This document shows positions 1 through 12,060 of a stretch of DNA of 64,000 nucleotides, one piece after another. The position numbers and the translations under genes are program-made. Source of the stretch: Margaritispora aquatica (lineage: Eukaryota; Ascomycota; Leotiomycetes; Helotiales; Discinellaceae); the NCBI GenBank assembly GCA_007644065.1, contig VJWN01000026.1, forward strand, positions 124,001-188,000. The letters are read 5' to 3'. The notes below the pieces were generated by a model that made no database searches, had not been told where the DNA came from, and saw only the letters and a list, made by a program, of their open reading frames with translations. Each line of letters begins with the position of its first letter. Positions within the stretch are counted from its first letter, which is position 1.

Positions 1-526
1 CTATTGTTGTGTTAGTGGACTTCTCGAGGAATCAAGGTATAAATCACCCACCATCTATAATCTTCGGAACCAATGCTATATCCTCCTTTGCGCCAGTAGT
101 TATAAGTCAATCGTAACTATGTTATTTTAGTCGGGATTCTCTCGCAGATCACTAGTAGTAGCTTACACTCCATAGAGTGCTAAAAGCAATCAAATTATCA
201 AGCTTTTGCGTCTCCAGGCCAGCCCAGTGTGCATATAAGGCGAAATGTGCATTATAAACTGTAGGTAACAGACTCCAGCATCTATCCACTTGTGAATAAT
301 TCTTATTGACCTCTGAGACCAGCAGAAATACCGGCACAAGGAATAGAGAAAATGCGAAGGCGGTAATGAGCGGATTCGTGGCCATGTAAATATGGTAGAG
401 CTCGGTGGGGTTGTTCCATGACTGTAGTATTTGCTGCGGCAAGTCGTAGAGTTGAGGAATGTAAGGCGAGACTGTCTTTGAGAACGAGGAGCAGTCAGTG
501 ATCGCTTTGATCACCGGGAGAGCCAT
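1..526 (-). CDS. DUF1295-family membrane protein (steroid 5-alpha-reductase-like), 5' part only
   Basis: Partial gene running off the left edge. Exon 1 is 526-167 (120 codons) and exon 2 is 116-52; the intron has a GTAAGC donor and an ATAG acceptor, and a further donor (GTGGGT) follows at 51. The ATG at 526 opens a protein with a hydrophobic segment (about residues 55-75, ITAFAFSLFLVPVFLLV) followed by NKNYSQVDRCWSLLP. After the intron comes RLTYNYWRKGGYSIGSEDYR, a pattern typical of DUF1295 proteins, which belong to the steroid oxidoreductase superfamily of multi-pass membrane enzymes. The substrate is unknown. The C-terminal catalytic-like half lies outside the window. It is transcribed divergently from TOP3 across about 260 bp. 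Confident on family, not on function. Confidence 0.82.
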
Positions 527-788
527 ACTGGTGTAGGTCGGGGAGATAAGTACGTAGTTCGGATTTTTCGCCTCAAGCTGGTGAATGCTGAAGGAAGATC
601 GATTCTGCTGATGTTGATTTTGTTAAGTCAATGACGACGAATCGTACAAGGGTCTATTGTCTGGTGCCGTTCACTGACAGGCTCGCTTCGTTGCAGTGGT
701 CAGGAAGCTCCATTTAAGCTTAATTGGGACTGTGAAGAGCTTCATCACGCGCTTTTCGCTCTCGAGTTCGTGCAAGCCGATTGAATCT

Positions 789-3232
789 ATGATATTGACG
801 CGTCGTCTAACTACAGGAAGTAGCCATATTCTTTGTAAAGCTTCGCGGCAGAATGAACGATGCTACACAACGAGAAGCGCAAAACCAGGAGTTCGAACTA
901 CACGTGATGCTGTGAAGATGCCTCCTCGAAACCATAACAATAAGATTCTCTGCGTGGCGGAAAAGAATTCAATATCCAAGGCTGTGGCTGGTCATCTCTC
1001 TGGTGGGCAGCATACAACTGTTAGTGACAACTCTACGTGGAGATTACTGTGCTAATTTTGCTTAGTCGAACACAAGGAATCAGTATATCAAGAATTATTC
1101 ATTCACATTCGACTTTGGGGGTAGATGGGGCAATTGCGATGTTGTAATGACTTGCGTCTCGGGGCATCTGACAGATGTTCAGTTTCCTGCCGAGTATGAA
1201 AAAGACTGGAACCATCCCCCTCCAGGAGACCTCTTTGGTGCACCAGTTAGTGTTACAGTAAAAGAGGTGCAATATCTTTCACCACTTACACACTTGCAAT
1301 CACTGAAATCCTACTAGGAAAATGAGGCAATAGCGGAAAATATCAGACGACAGGCCCAGGGAGCTAAGGCGCTCTTTATATGGACTGATTGTGATCGAGA
1401 GGGCGAGCACATCGGTGGCGAGGTGAGGACAGAAGCTCTTAAGGGAAATCCACGAATGGAAGTTAAAAGAGCACGCTTTAGCAATATAGAACATGCGTAA
1501 GTCTACCGCTTTTGTCTGCTAGCTTGATATCTGACTCCAATAGACACGTCCTTCATGCCGCCAGAAACCCTATCAACCTTGATGACCGTCAAGTTGATGC
1601 CGTAGCTGCACGCATCGAGTTGGATCTGAGGATCGGGTATGCCTTTACAAGACACTTGACGAATAATTTGCGAAGTTTGGGCGGAGCCATGGCGAACGAT
1701 GGTGACAAACGTCGAGTTATCAGCTATGGTAGGCTATTTAGTTTTCCACTTTACATTAACACTAACACATTGCTCAGGCTCGTGCCAATTTCCCACGCTT
1801 GGGTTTGTTGTTGACAGATATTTTCGAGTGAAAAACTTCGTCCCCGAGACATTTTGGAGCATAAAAGTAATGCACAGCCGCGACAATATCAATGTCACTT
1901 TCAACTGGAAGCGGAATCGTCTATTTGACCGGGCAGTGGTCACTGTACTTTTCGAACAGTGTATCCAAGCAAAAACTGCCAAGGTCACCAAAGTTCAGGA
2001 GAAACCAACTAGCAAATGGAAGCCACTCCCTCTCACGACTGTAGAGTTACAAAAGAATGCAAGTCGGTTTTTACACATGAACAGTCAGGAAGCTATGACG
2101 GTAGCAGAAGGACTCTACAACAAAGGATTCATTAGTTATCCTAGAACAGAGACCGATCGCTTCGACAAGGGTATCAATCTTCAAAATCTAGTAGAGAAGC
2201 AAACCCCAAGCAATCAGTGGGGACAATACGCACAAAATCTTCTCAATGGAGCATTTAGACAACCTCGACAAGGTAGAAATGACGATAAAGCCCATCCACC
2301 TATCCACCCGATCGCCTGGGTCGATCCTAGCCAATTGAACGATAAAGAGCGGCGCATATACGAATTCATAGCTCGAAGATTCCTAGCTTGCTGCTCCGAA
2401 GATGCCAAAGGACAAGCTACAGATGTGGAGATATTGTACGGAGACGAGACGTTCGGCGCGCATGGGGTCGTGGTGCTGGAGCGTAATTACCTTGATGTCT
2501 ACCCATATGAGAACTGGACAAATAGCACAACACTACCGCAGTTCACGCTTGGAGAGCGCTTTGAGCCTACAGAAGCTATGATGACGGAAGGAGCAACTAC
2601 TGCTCCCGGATATTTGACGGAACCAGATCTTATTGCGCTGATGGATGCTAATGGTATTGGAACGGATGCTACGATGGCTGAACATATTCAAACCATCAAG
2701 AAGCGAAACTACGTGTTTACGCGCCCACGTGGTGGGGGTGGAGGAGCAGCAAATAACGACGGCGGTCCTATACCTGCTCGAGGAGGTCGTGGAGGTCGTG
2801 GAGGTGCTCGTGGAGGACGTGGTGGTGCAGCAGCTCCAGTACGAGGGGGAGGGGGAGGAGGAGGAGGCATGGAAGAATTCATCCCCTCAACTCTCGGCGT
2901 AGCACTCGTGGATGGCCACGATAAGATGGGATTCGAAATCAGTCTTAGCAAACCGTTTCTACGCAAGGAAATGGAACTACGAATGAAAGATATCTGCGAA
3001 GGCCGAATGACACGTGAAGCTGTGCTCAGAGACAGTCTGAGGCAGTACAAGCAGGTATTCACACAATCACAAGAAAGACTGAATGTCTTGAAGGCAGTAA
3101 GTCACATCATTTCTATTTTCTTCAAGCACTTGTCATATGGATAGATTCATAGACATTGTTCTTGTTCTTCCATGTTCTTGGCTGATTTGACCACAGTCAT
3201 GCAGGAGATATGTCCTTGGTGTGGGGCCTTGA
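789..3232 (+). CDS. TOP3: DNA topoisomerase III (type IA), possibly dual nuclear/mitochondrial
   Basis: Type IA topoisomerase that passes single strands and acts with RecQ helicase/Rmi1 in recombination. Exons: 789 (or 918)-1019, 1066-1266, 1318-1496, 1544-1728, 1778-3096, 3197-3232; all junctions keep frame with GT-AG ends. From ATG 918 the protein is 673 aa, the usual fungal size. The N-terminal Toprim domain shows KILCVAEKNSISKAVAGHLS and the acidic motif WTDCDREGEH; the catalytic Tyr is in GFISYPRTET (about residue 343 from ATG 918). ANGIGTDATMAEHI is the conserved late core motif. A Gly/Arg-rich RGG stretch (about residues 540-587) is inserted before EEFIPSTLGVAL. An in-frame ATG at 789 adds 43 residues resembling a mitochondrial presequence. 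The last exon is only 36 nt (SCRRYVLGVGP, stop) and is the least certain part. Confidence 0.93.
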
Positions 3233-5784
3233 ATAATAATGGGTACAGTACGGTGCTGTGCCATCCAACTGTCATGACATGTTTTGCTGCAGTATCCCGT
3301 CATGGCGCATGCCGCAAGGAAGGGAGGGAGGCTGCTTCTCGTCTTTGTTGTATGAAATTCCATTCCGTCAGACTAGACCCAATGGAGAGAAAGTGTCACA
3401 GTTGTGCGATATCCCTCGCTTTGTTTGTTAGGAGAGTGGGTGCTTTGGGTGGAATGGCAATGGATTGAATTCCTCTTTGTGCTTGTGAATGACAATCCTG
3501 AATGTATATTTGTTTCATCGTCATCATCGCCAGGGGGATTTTTGCTTCCTCCGAAGATCGGCACCCAGGTCATGCTGCGCGACATCTTTCGCGTATTCGT
3601 GGGCGTGAGATTGGGCGTGGGCGTGCGTGGGCGTGGTGCCCCACCCCAGCTTGCTTACCCGTGCTTGATCTCCCACCCATCATCTGGGCCACGACCACAC
3701 TTGGCTGGCCCAAGACAGGCCTCTCGGCTTCTCGCTCACGGCTGTGCGGGAAGTTGTCTCTGTTGAAGAAACGTCGAAACGGAGAACTTCGGAATATCGC
3801 TGCGATCGACCTTTCAACCTAGCGATGCATAGGCATGCGAGATGAATGAGCGTTACGCATCTACAAGCAAGATGGAGAGGGGTAGGTAAGTCTGTTCTGT
3901 GGTACGGAGCAGTGCGGCTTTGGCTATCGTGGCAGCATTTGACAACGTGGGGTAAATAACCCGTTGCGAATGATGGAATGAAGGTGGATGAATGGAGCGG
4001 AGAGGAAACATGGCAAGTTTCGCAACTTCAATCATGACCGAGGGGGGACTTGTGGACTCCAACTCTTGATATTTCTGACGAATGGCCTCCTCCTTGGTTG
4101 CGTCGTGGACATCCAGTCCCAGAGTATGAGAGTGTGTCTGCTGATATCGTGGTAGTTTGGATCATGGGATAGCAATTGCGGTATAATCCAATGAGCGATA
4201 ACCAAGTTCCCAACGTGGGATTGTGCGACGATGGGTATCGATGCTGCGCCTAAAGGTTTTATCTATCTACCTAGGCGTGCTAGGTATTTGTTGGATACTA
4301 GATGCATCTCCCGCAAAAGTATATGGGGGGCCTAGGTAAAACGGGTAAGGTAGGCCATGTGAAGATAGAGTGGAGATGAACTTCAACGGATATGGTCATT
4401 CGGAAATGGGGGGGAAGAGGACTCTGTCTCCTCACAAGAAACAAGCTTGAGAAGATTCAATGGCCAACGAGTGAGTCATGTTTCGTGAATCAGGGGAGAC
4501 ATTTTCGTTGAGATGAATTCTTCAGCTGTTCCTTGAGGTATTGGTTGGTATGTCTGAGGTGAGGCAATTTCTTCGAAGAAGCAAATGATATGGTGTCCGT
4601 CGTCCTGGGACACTGGTATTTGCTACCACAACTACCTATGATGGAGTGAGTGTCCGGCTGTTGGACTGTGGCTATGGAAGTGAGGAGAAAATGTGGAAGA
4701 GTGGAAGAACACGCCGGACATAGGAGCTGAGCTGAGTTCCAGTTCCCACGCTTCCAGCTCCCAGTTAGTTCCTCAGTCCCACAGTCCCACTCAGCGGCCA
4801 GCACCAAGGAACCCCATTCTTATCCGAAAACCCAGGGAACTTTCGGTGCATTTGGCTGCTCCATGCACCATGCTCCATAAATCATTCGGGTGCTATTCCT
4901 AGCCTATGCCATTGTCATCCTGGTAGGCCACTTTCGGGTCTCTTGGTCGGGTGTCATCCTGGTAATCTCAGTCGTCTCAGTAATCTCAGTAATCTGGACA
5001 CGCTGGAATAATCTCTCAAGTGCCTGGAAACAGTGGAAAGAAGTGGAAACCACCTCCTCAGATATGCACTAGTCCTAATGCGACCAAAGCTGGGTCTTGG
5101 TCAAGATAGGACAGCCTGTTGATTTTGGGACTTGTGTGTGTGGGTGATGGGTGATGGGTGATGGGTGATGGGTGATGGATGATGGGGGGATGGTTGATGG
5201 CTATAATGGGTGTGATGGGTGTGATGGGTGTGATGGCTTGTGTTACCTGCTTTCATAAGGTATGCATGCACCTACACCTGCATCTTGATTCCCTCCCTCC
5301 CTCTCCCTCCTCAAACCAAACATCAACACCCAACAGTCTTGCAGTAGCAACCAACCAAATCTTCGATCACTTGCATTTCCGTCGCTTTTTGCAACGTAAA
5401 AGCGTGTTCATCCCCCAAAATACCAACCCTTCTTTCGAAAGTCGCAGCAGAGTCATTGTCTCTTCTGCTTCATTGATCGATAAAATCGACCTCGTCATCA
5501 TCACCACGCATCGCTCTCAACATCGCAAATAGCAAAAGCTTCATTGCCTAGCACGATAAATCTCGAGCCAGGAAACTCGCTCATTCAATAATCGATAAAG
5601 AATTGCCTTGTGCTTCATTATCGTATTACTTGCTTGATTGCCTCGTTTCTATCGCAAGTCGAGAGTGAGTCAGACTCCTAAGCAACCGATTTCCCACCAC
5701 GACCCAACGCGAACTTGATAGGAACAATAGCTAATCTTGTGTCGCGTACCAATAGAGAAACGATTGAAAATAACTTTCAACAAA
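3233..5784. other. intergenic region and STB3 upstream region
   Basis: No convincing coding exon in about 2.5 kb on either strand; the open frames here are short and lack family resemblance. The part nearest STB3 (about 5250-5784) is pyrimidine-rich and C/A-rich like a fungal promoter and 5' leader. A possible 5'-UTR intron runs from GTGAGT near 5664 to CAATAG at about 5755. A GGGTGAT tandem repeat sits at 5141-5236. TACCTAGG-type octamers occur at 4268-4275 and 4331-4338. Confidence 0.6.
5141..5236. repeat. GGGTGAT / GGGTGTGAT tandem repeat
   Basis: About six head-to-tail copies of the 7-mer GGGTGAT (5141-5185) are followed, after a short degenerate stretch, by copies of GGGTGTGAT (5208-5236). 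It is a simple minisatellite in the region upstream of STB3. Confidence 0.85.
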
Positions 5785-6888
5785 ATGGCCGGCATGAAAT
5801 CCTCTACTCGCGATATTCCGAGACTATCTGGTCCAGACGGCTTAATTGCCAGTTCTGATGCCAGAAGCGTCCCTGTTACGAAACAACTTCCTCTGCCAAC
5901 ACCTCCGAATTCTCTCTCCCCGAACCTATCTGCTCATGGCAGTAAGCCGTATGGTACGCGTTCTGCCATGGTTCCAGCCACTCTCGATACTGTCGAATCA
6001 GACTTGGATCTCCATGATAACAGTGATGGATCTGCCGAGCGTGGTCGTGTCCTTTTGTCTCCGGGACTTGATGCTCTGGGTGCTATTACCCCAGCTCTCC
6101 TAGCTAAACATCATCTGCCAGAGATTTTGCTTAACCATGGTCCCCTGGCAATCCGCCACATCATGGGCTTCCTCACCACGGCCGTTCCTGGATTTTCGGG
6201 AATTCCACCAACGAAGGCCAGGAGGATTGTTGTTTCTGCTCTAGAGTCTGGTGGAAGTAAGGGAGGACGTGAAGGTGGCGGTGTGAAGGGCAACGTCAAG
6301 TTCGAGAAGGTCGGTTGGGGACGATGGGATGCGAGGTTAAAGGGTCATCCTGCTAGAAATGGTAGTGAGAATCGCCAATCACCGCCGTCTTCTTATTCTA
6401 GCGGCATGCCCATCGCCAAAAATGATGGATGGTCGTTTGATAGGACGCGTTTGAATGCACCGGGTTCCAGCTGGACTGGTGATTCTGCCGTATTCTCACA
6501 CGACGATGATATGGATGTCAACATGGCCGAGAATGAAGCGGACAAGATGTCCCTCGATGGATCTTGCACCACATCCGACGCGTGCTCTGACGACGAGATG
6601 GAGGAGGAAGATCCGAATGATCTAACGGATGAAGAAGATTGGGCAGCACTAGGGGCGGCAGCGTTACGTGCCCATGTAGTCAACCCGCATGGACCGAGAT
6701 TTCTTTCACCAAACTCATTTGCTGGTGTATCTCGTACTGGTGCTGGGCCACCTCCTACATTGCTGGCAAAATCAGTTCCTCAGAAGAGCATGTTGCCAGC
6801 CAACTTTGAACTTTCTCAATTTGGCATGAATTCGAATGCTCAAGAACGCGAGGCCATTGAGGCACTCCTACGACTTGGATCTGTATAA
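5785..6888 (+). CDS. STB3: STB3-family Sin3-binding transcriptional regulator
   Basis: Single-exon gene of 367 aa. The start at 5785 sits in a strong context (CAAAATGGC); an in-frame ATG 48 nt upstream (5737) has a poorer context and adds no recognisable sequence. Residues about 100-205 carry the STB3 domain: ITPALLAKHHLPEILLNHGP, RHIMGFLTTAVPGFSGIPPT, KARRIVVSALE and FEKVGWGRWDAR. In yeast, Stb3 binds the ribosomal RNA processing element in promoters of growth genes and links TOR/glucose signals to Sin3-Rpd3 repression; that role is inferred here by homology. The N-terminus is Ser/Pro-rich (TKQLPLPTPPNSLSP). A second half of low complexity contains an acidic patch (DDEMEEEDPNDLTDEEDW, about residues 268-290). 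SAP18, another Sin3 partner, lies 45 kb away in the same window. Confidence 0.9.
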   Translation: MAGMKSSTRDIPRLSGPDGLIASSDARSVPVTKQLPLPTPPNSLSPNLSAHGSKPYGTRSAMVPATLDTVESDLDLHDNSDGSAERGRVLLSPGLDALGAITPALLAKHHLPEILLNHGPLAIRHIMGFLTTAVPGFSGIPPTKARRIVVSALESGGSKGGREGGGVKGNVKFEKVGWGRWDARLKGHPARNGSENRQSPPSSYSSGMPIAKNDGWSFDRTRLNAPGSSWTGDSAVFSHDDDMDVNMAENEADKMSLDGSCTTSDACSDDEMEEEDPNDLTDEEDWAALGAAALRAHVVNPHGPRFLSPNSFAGVSRTGAGPPPTLLAKSVPQKSMLPANFELSQFGMNSNAQEREAIEALLRLGSV

Positions 6889-9800
6889 TACTTTTTGCGG
6901 CGTTATCGGGATGGGTGCATTGGGCGGGAATGGATTGAGCGTCATGATCTGCCGGCGAGCATTGATTTGGTTTCAAGCACGCTTTATATCATGATTTGCA
7001 GGGAGGTGTTAGATGATTTACTTGTCGCCTTATTGTAAGGTTGGGACGAGTTGACACGGCGTACTTTGATTACATTGGAATTTGGGTGGTATGGGATGAT
7101 GATCTTGAGCCTGTGCTAAAGTCTCGTGCGCTCGGTCTCTTTCCCAGGTGGATTGATGGATACACTTTGCACATACTTTCTTCTCTTCTATATTCAACAC
7201 TACTCCACTTTATCCGAAATCAACAAAATCGGGACGATTGCTACGGGACACTGGCCGGAGCATGGCATGGATCATATTTGTCGTCTGCGCTGCATGGACT
7301 ACTATTTTATGGTTAGCAGTTTCTTATCTTATATTCACACAACTCTTTAATTATCTTTTGAGTGGAGGAAAGGGGAGGGAATGGTACGAGGAGATGGCAT
7401 AACAGTGGTGGAACGGTCATTTTAGAAGGCAATGGAGAACAGGACATTGGTGGTATCTCGAAAGGACGAGTGGGTGGAAGAAAGAGCGTACAGATATCTT
7501 GTCTAGGAGACTAGGGAGGAGGAGATGGGGATGGGGACACGAGGATCTTTTTTCCTCTTTTTTTTGAGACACTTCAGTAGCGTTCCGCGCAGATTTGCAC
7601 GTTTTGAGGGCTTGATTGCTGCTTGAAAATCCCAATGCAAGGTTCGGTTTTGATGCTCAACTTGATTGTGTGTTGCTCTGTGCTTCTCTTCCCTCGTGAT
7701 TTGCTGTACTATGGTTGGTATTTACATGGATATACATACGAGGGGAGGAAGGGGAACCTGGATTTTGGAAGTTTGAGGGTAGAGAAGTGAGAGGACAACA
7801 CATCAACATCAAACGATCACTTCGTGCGACAAACAAAAAGATAGAGGGGAATAAATAAGGTCTGTATAGCAAGTGTGTACGTAGTCTCGACGGTTTGATG
7901 GACAAGGTTCATTGCATTGGTTGTTATCAATTATGTATGATTGAATTGAATTGTCCTTGTTACTCACCTTACTTCATGTGCGTTTGATAATACGAGATAA
8001 TATGATACAATGCGAGGCGATTTGGTTTTCCACCGGATGTTCCACGCGAGAAGTGTGAGGTGGAAGGGAGATACCAGAGTTGGAAATTGCGAGTGGTAAG
8101 TGCAGTGCAGTGCAACGATCGCACTCCTGCCCTGTCTGGTCTGGTCTGGGGTTCCGGAGTCCGGACTTTCTTTATGGTGGTAGAGCTGATGCTAAACAAG
8201 TCGCCCGGCTGCTTCCGTCCCGAGCCGAGGTGAGCCTATGAGGTGTTGTTACAGGAAGCGAAATATGGTGTGGAGAATTAAAGGGCTCGGGATGTGGGAA
8301 CTGGGGCCGCTGCTACTGCTGCTGTGAGCTCCGCGTAACGGGACCGGTACGGTAATGCATTGTGGAGATACCGAGATGATGGGTTGGGATTTTTTCGGGG
8401 ACATGGCATGGTTATGGTTATGGTTGGAATGGGGAGGGATGAGAGCGTTGTTGGGGTGATGAGATGACATGTGTCTGTTTGTTTCTTAAGGTAAGGGGTT
8501 GAAATATAGGGGTACGAGTATTATGGAGAGTATTGGCAAAGAAAGGGGCTCGGGGATCAGGTAGAAGGATATTATGAGTCAGAGAGGAGATTGGATGTTT
8601 GGTTTACCTTGACGCAAGTGCATACTTGTGGTTCCCCTAAGTCTGATGATAGTGCACAAGGTTTTAAAACTTTAAACTTCAGCAAATCCACATATTAGTT
8701 TGATTTAGCATGGAAGAAAGGTTCGTTAAGGTTACGGTGAAGCTGAGTTAAAGAAGACAGTGCTAGTGTTGGCCAGGGTTAAAGAGGGGAAGAAGTGAAA
8801 GTGAAGCAAGACTTGTTAATGTTTAATGCGCTGTTCTCGTTCAGCGCTGTGATGTTGTTTCTATTGCTGGTACTATTCGGACGGGACAGGGTCGAGACCA
8901 TGTCGTTCTCGGCAACTAGGTACATGATGCTGTTGAGTGAAATGAGTAGACATATGTCTTGCAGTTAAAGAGGGTCAGCTTGTGTCAGAGCACCAATTAT
9001 TCAATTCTGGCTGAAAGCATGATTTGGTTGTATCTTTCGATTCCGAGCTAGGCAAACAGGAGCTATACCTGACATTATTGTCAGTCATAAATAGTCAAAG
9101 AGCCCTCTGATGTCTCGGTTCTGTGAAAAATTGGTTGATGGTCCTGTTGTCTGAAGTTGAATTGAGCAATTGTTTATCCATTTGTAGTCAAGCATTGTCA
9201 ACCAAGGTGGAAGGGTCACTTTCTCATTTCAAAATAAATAAATATCACTTAAGCGAGCTGCGGACAAATACTACTTGTTTTGTAGCCCTCAATTGCCAAC
9301 AGGGTGAACTATGCGACGAAAAGATAACCTCACTGTTCCTCAGATAACTGCGACCAATGACGCTCCTGTAAAGTTATGGCATCTATCTCTTGTCTCATCA
9401 TCCCATTGATTCTCCACCTTCCATAACAAAGTCCATGCTGGCGCATCAGACGATTCAATTTCGAAGTAGGCGTCTGGAAAGAAGAGGGGCTTTGTTAGCT
9501 TGGGAAGACAGGCTCTTTGGTTTGTATTGTAGAATAGGTACAATGTCCATCAGTGCTGTCTCAAGCTAGTGAAGTGGTCAAGATTGTAGTGTATGTAGGC
9601 TTGCAGTAGCTATCTATCAAAGCCTGCTATAGTTTAAATAGACTGTTATTCAAGGCCGCCTCTAACAGATATCTAGTATCATGATTTCAAAGTTCAATTA
9701 GTTTAGACAAGCTTCCTCTGGAGAGCTCAGAATTTGGTGATTGGTGCTGAGCTGTTGGTGAAATGACCAAGTTGACAAAGCCTTTAGTGTCAAAACAAGA

Positions 9801-10093
9801 GAAGAATACAATCTGTTGGATATGACAAATAATGTATATTTGATCTTGTTTGATATGCATGCACCACTATATACATGAAAACCTCGTGGAGACTTGATGC
9901 GTTTTCATACTACTTGTGAAATCAAAGAATATTCGCAGCAGCAAGACCAACGACTTTTTCGATGCTGAACGTCAAGCTTGGGTTGAAAGGAAACGCCGTC
10001 CATCAAATCTCAAGAGATTGGAAAGAACGAGATTGGAAATTGGTTTGAAAGGAGACAACCTCTTTTCCAATGAGATCATGTTTTTCATGCTGC
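6889..10093. other. 3.2 kb gene-poor region
   Basis: I find no supportable gene. The first kilobase is probably the STB3 3' UTR. Open frames up to about 90 codons occur on both strands, but none shows a recognisable motif, sensible splice extension or codon bias. From about 8600 the sequence becomes AT-rich, continuing into the 2EXR block. Confidence 0.5.
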
Positions 10094-11092
10094 TTACAGA
10101 GAAATACTCTCTCGCTCGTACTCATGCATTGCTTCCGTGAATCGGATTTCCTCGTCAGCTTGCAGTCGCTCGACCAAGTCCTTCTTCTGACCATCTGTAC
10201 TGAGATTCCTCTCAAGGGCAGCGTGACGTAAGTCAACAACTCGATATCCATTGAAGTTGATCTTCCATGGCTTAGGAACTTCTACCACCCTGGCTTCTCT
10301 CCAGCGCACCGCTTTCTCCCTCGCAGAGTATCTCTTTTCAGGACCTCTGTATGCAGTCATCATATCAACTTGCTTGATTCGTGGCTCCCACTTTCGAAAT
10401 TCTACAATCCTACCAAGAGCATTTTTGTGATTGATCAACCGCCAATGTCCAAAGGTCGCGATTTGTTCCTCATCCATGGGAAGGAGTACTATGTTGCCAT
10501 CACCCGGCCCGTCAAGGCCTTTGTAGACGGGAGTGGCCTGTACAACAACTACTCGCTGAAGATTTGGCAAAGCTTTCCAGTCTTTCAACATAGTGTGCAG
10601 GCCAAATGCATCTGTCACGGCAAGACTAAGACAACAATCTCCTAGCCTCGACGAGTTGCAAGGATGCGCCATATTTTGCACTGCAAATTGAATGTGATTA
10701 GGACGTCTGAAGAAGATGATATCCGTGTTCCAGTTAACATAAGTACCAGTGAATCTTCCACCAAAGATCAGTTTCTCATAAAGATTAGCACCTGAGACAG
10801 CCCGGCGACTTTCATGGCAGGCATGTAATAGAGGAGGAACGATGGTTCGTGAGGTAAATCGAACTTCCAAAGTGTCCTTCCGCCACCAATCATAGCTGCA
10901 AACTTCCACAACTCGATCGTATAGAATGGCCGCAATCCAAATTAAGCGCCTGATCTCAGCAGGAAACTTCGGGAAGAGCTTAAAAGTGGGAGTTTCGACA
11001 TGAGGGCGTTCGACTGCGGGGGACGTGTCTTCCGTTTCTTGGTCACGAGCCTGCTCTGGCTGAGCAAAGGAGCTCCCCTTCCTCGTAGGCAT
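10094..11092 (-). CDS. 2EXR-domain protein with C-terminal SAP motif
   Basis: Intronless, 332 aa. The N-terminal 2EXR domain begins near residue 38 with FKLFPKFPAEIRRLIWIAA and continues with DRVVEVCSYDWW, PPLLHACHESRRAV and the FGGRFTGTYVNWNTDIIFF segment that typifies the family. Near the C-terminus (about residues 285-315) YRVVDLRHAALERNLSTDGQ followed by KKDLVERLQADEE fits the SAP helix-extended-helix nucleic-acid-binding motif. 2EXR proteins are widespread, expanded and functionally uncharacterised in filamentous fungi; the SAP end suggests DNA or RNA contact, an inference only. It is the intact member of a three-gene cluster on the same strand. The neighbour at 12061-13305 has the same architecture in degraded form. 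Confidence 0.87.
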   Translation of the reverse strand: MPTRKGSSFAQPEQARDQETEDTSPAVERPHVETPTFKLFPKFPAEIRRLIWIAAILYDRVVEVCSYDWWRKDTLEVRFTSRTIVPPLLHACHESRRAVSGANLYEKLIFGGRFTGTYVNWNTDIIFFRRPNHIQFAVQNMAHPCNSSRLGDCCLSLAVTDAFGLHTMLKDWKALPNLQRVVVVQATPVYKGLDGPGDGNIVLLPMDEEQIATFGHWRLINHKNALGRIVEFRKWEPRIKQVDMMTAYRGPEKRYSAREKAVRWREARVVEVPKPWKINFNGYRVVDLRHAALERNLSTDGQKKDLVERLQADEEIRFTEAMHEYERESISL

Positions 11093-12060
11093 GTTGAAGA
11101 TGATGACGGCTTCACACTGAAAATTTCTTTCTTCTTCTTGAGAGGAGAGCTTGAATCCACAAAGGCACTAGACTAGCAGAAGAGCACGACAGTTTAGGGG
11201 AATGAATATCGAATAGTCGCAGTAGAATATTGAACTTCAACGAATTTCGTGTATCTTAGAATCCCTAGTCTGAGAAATGGAACAGAACAAATTAGACACG
11301 CCTGTTCAGCTGGCAATTGAAGTGAGGTTGCATGAATATGGTTACCTAGATGGCCCATGTCCGCAGTCCTCGCTTACAGTGCACCAACTAAGTATCTCCA
11401 ACCTCTTCAGTGGGTAGCTGCAAGGAAGGACTTGACACCCTCTTTATCATATTCTCTAGTATTTTCTACTAGCTCTCAGGCAGCTATCATAGCCTAAGAA
11501 CCTATCTGAAGTCTCGAGGAAAGTAACTACTTAACAGATTAGCATTTCGCCATAGAATTTTCTACAGTTCGCTGGTATCGCTCCACAACTCTTGCATAGC
11601 AAAGATCTTCGCCAGATGTTGATCTTGACTGCAATATATCGATATTGTTGTCCTTATCTGTTACTCAAACTTTCACACTCATCGTCATTATAACAATAAG
11701 TAGCTATTGAAGTTAATTTCGACAGAGCTTCAGCAAGGCTTGCAAGCGACACTTCACCTGTATTCAGTGTATTCTTCTCCTTTCCAGCTTTGCGTTGAAG
11801 ACATGAGAATACTGAGGGGTAAAAAAGAATACAAATGACGGAGAGAGATATATCTAGCTGCTTGGTAGCACTACGGTGGTTGATGGCAATAGCTACCTTG
11901 AAATTTTTGAGATGTTGTGGAGAGGTCATGAGATCTATATATGACTTTGTGCACAATAAAGAAGAAAAAATCTACATCCCAGAGGAGAGCATATATTTAG
12001 CACCTACCGATGACTACAGTCTTGCTAGGTCTCCAGGAGGTAGACAGCATGTTAGAAGTA
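11093..12060. other. AT-rich spacer between 2EXR genes
   Basis: About 970 bp without a recognisable gene. It holds the promoter of the 2EXR-SAP gene ending at 10094 and the 3' flank of the degraded copy. A minus-strand open frame at 11654-11956 has no family resemblance and I do not support it. Confidence 0.45.

Noticed and set aside
696..788. Extending TOP3 upstream of ATG 789
   Set aside because: The frame stays open to 696 but that position is GTG, and there is no ATG before 789.
2709..3062. Minus-strand frame rich in Pro across the TOP3 RGG region
   Set aside because: It is the antisense shadow of the Gly/Arg repeat in a real, well-conserved exon.
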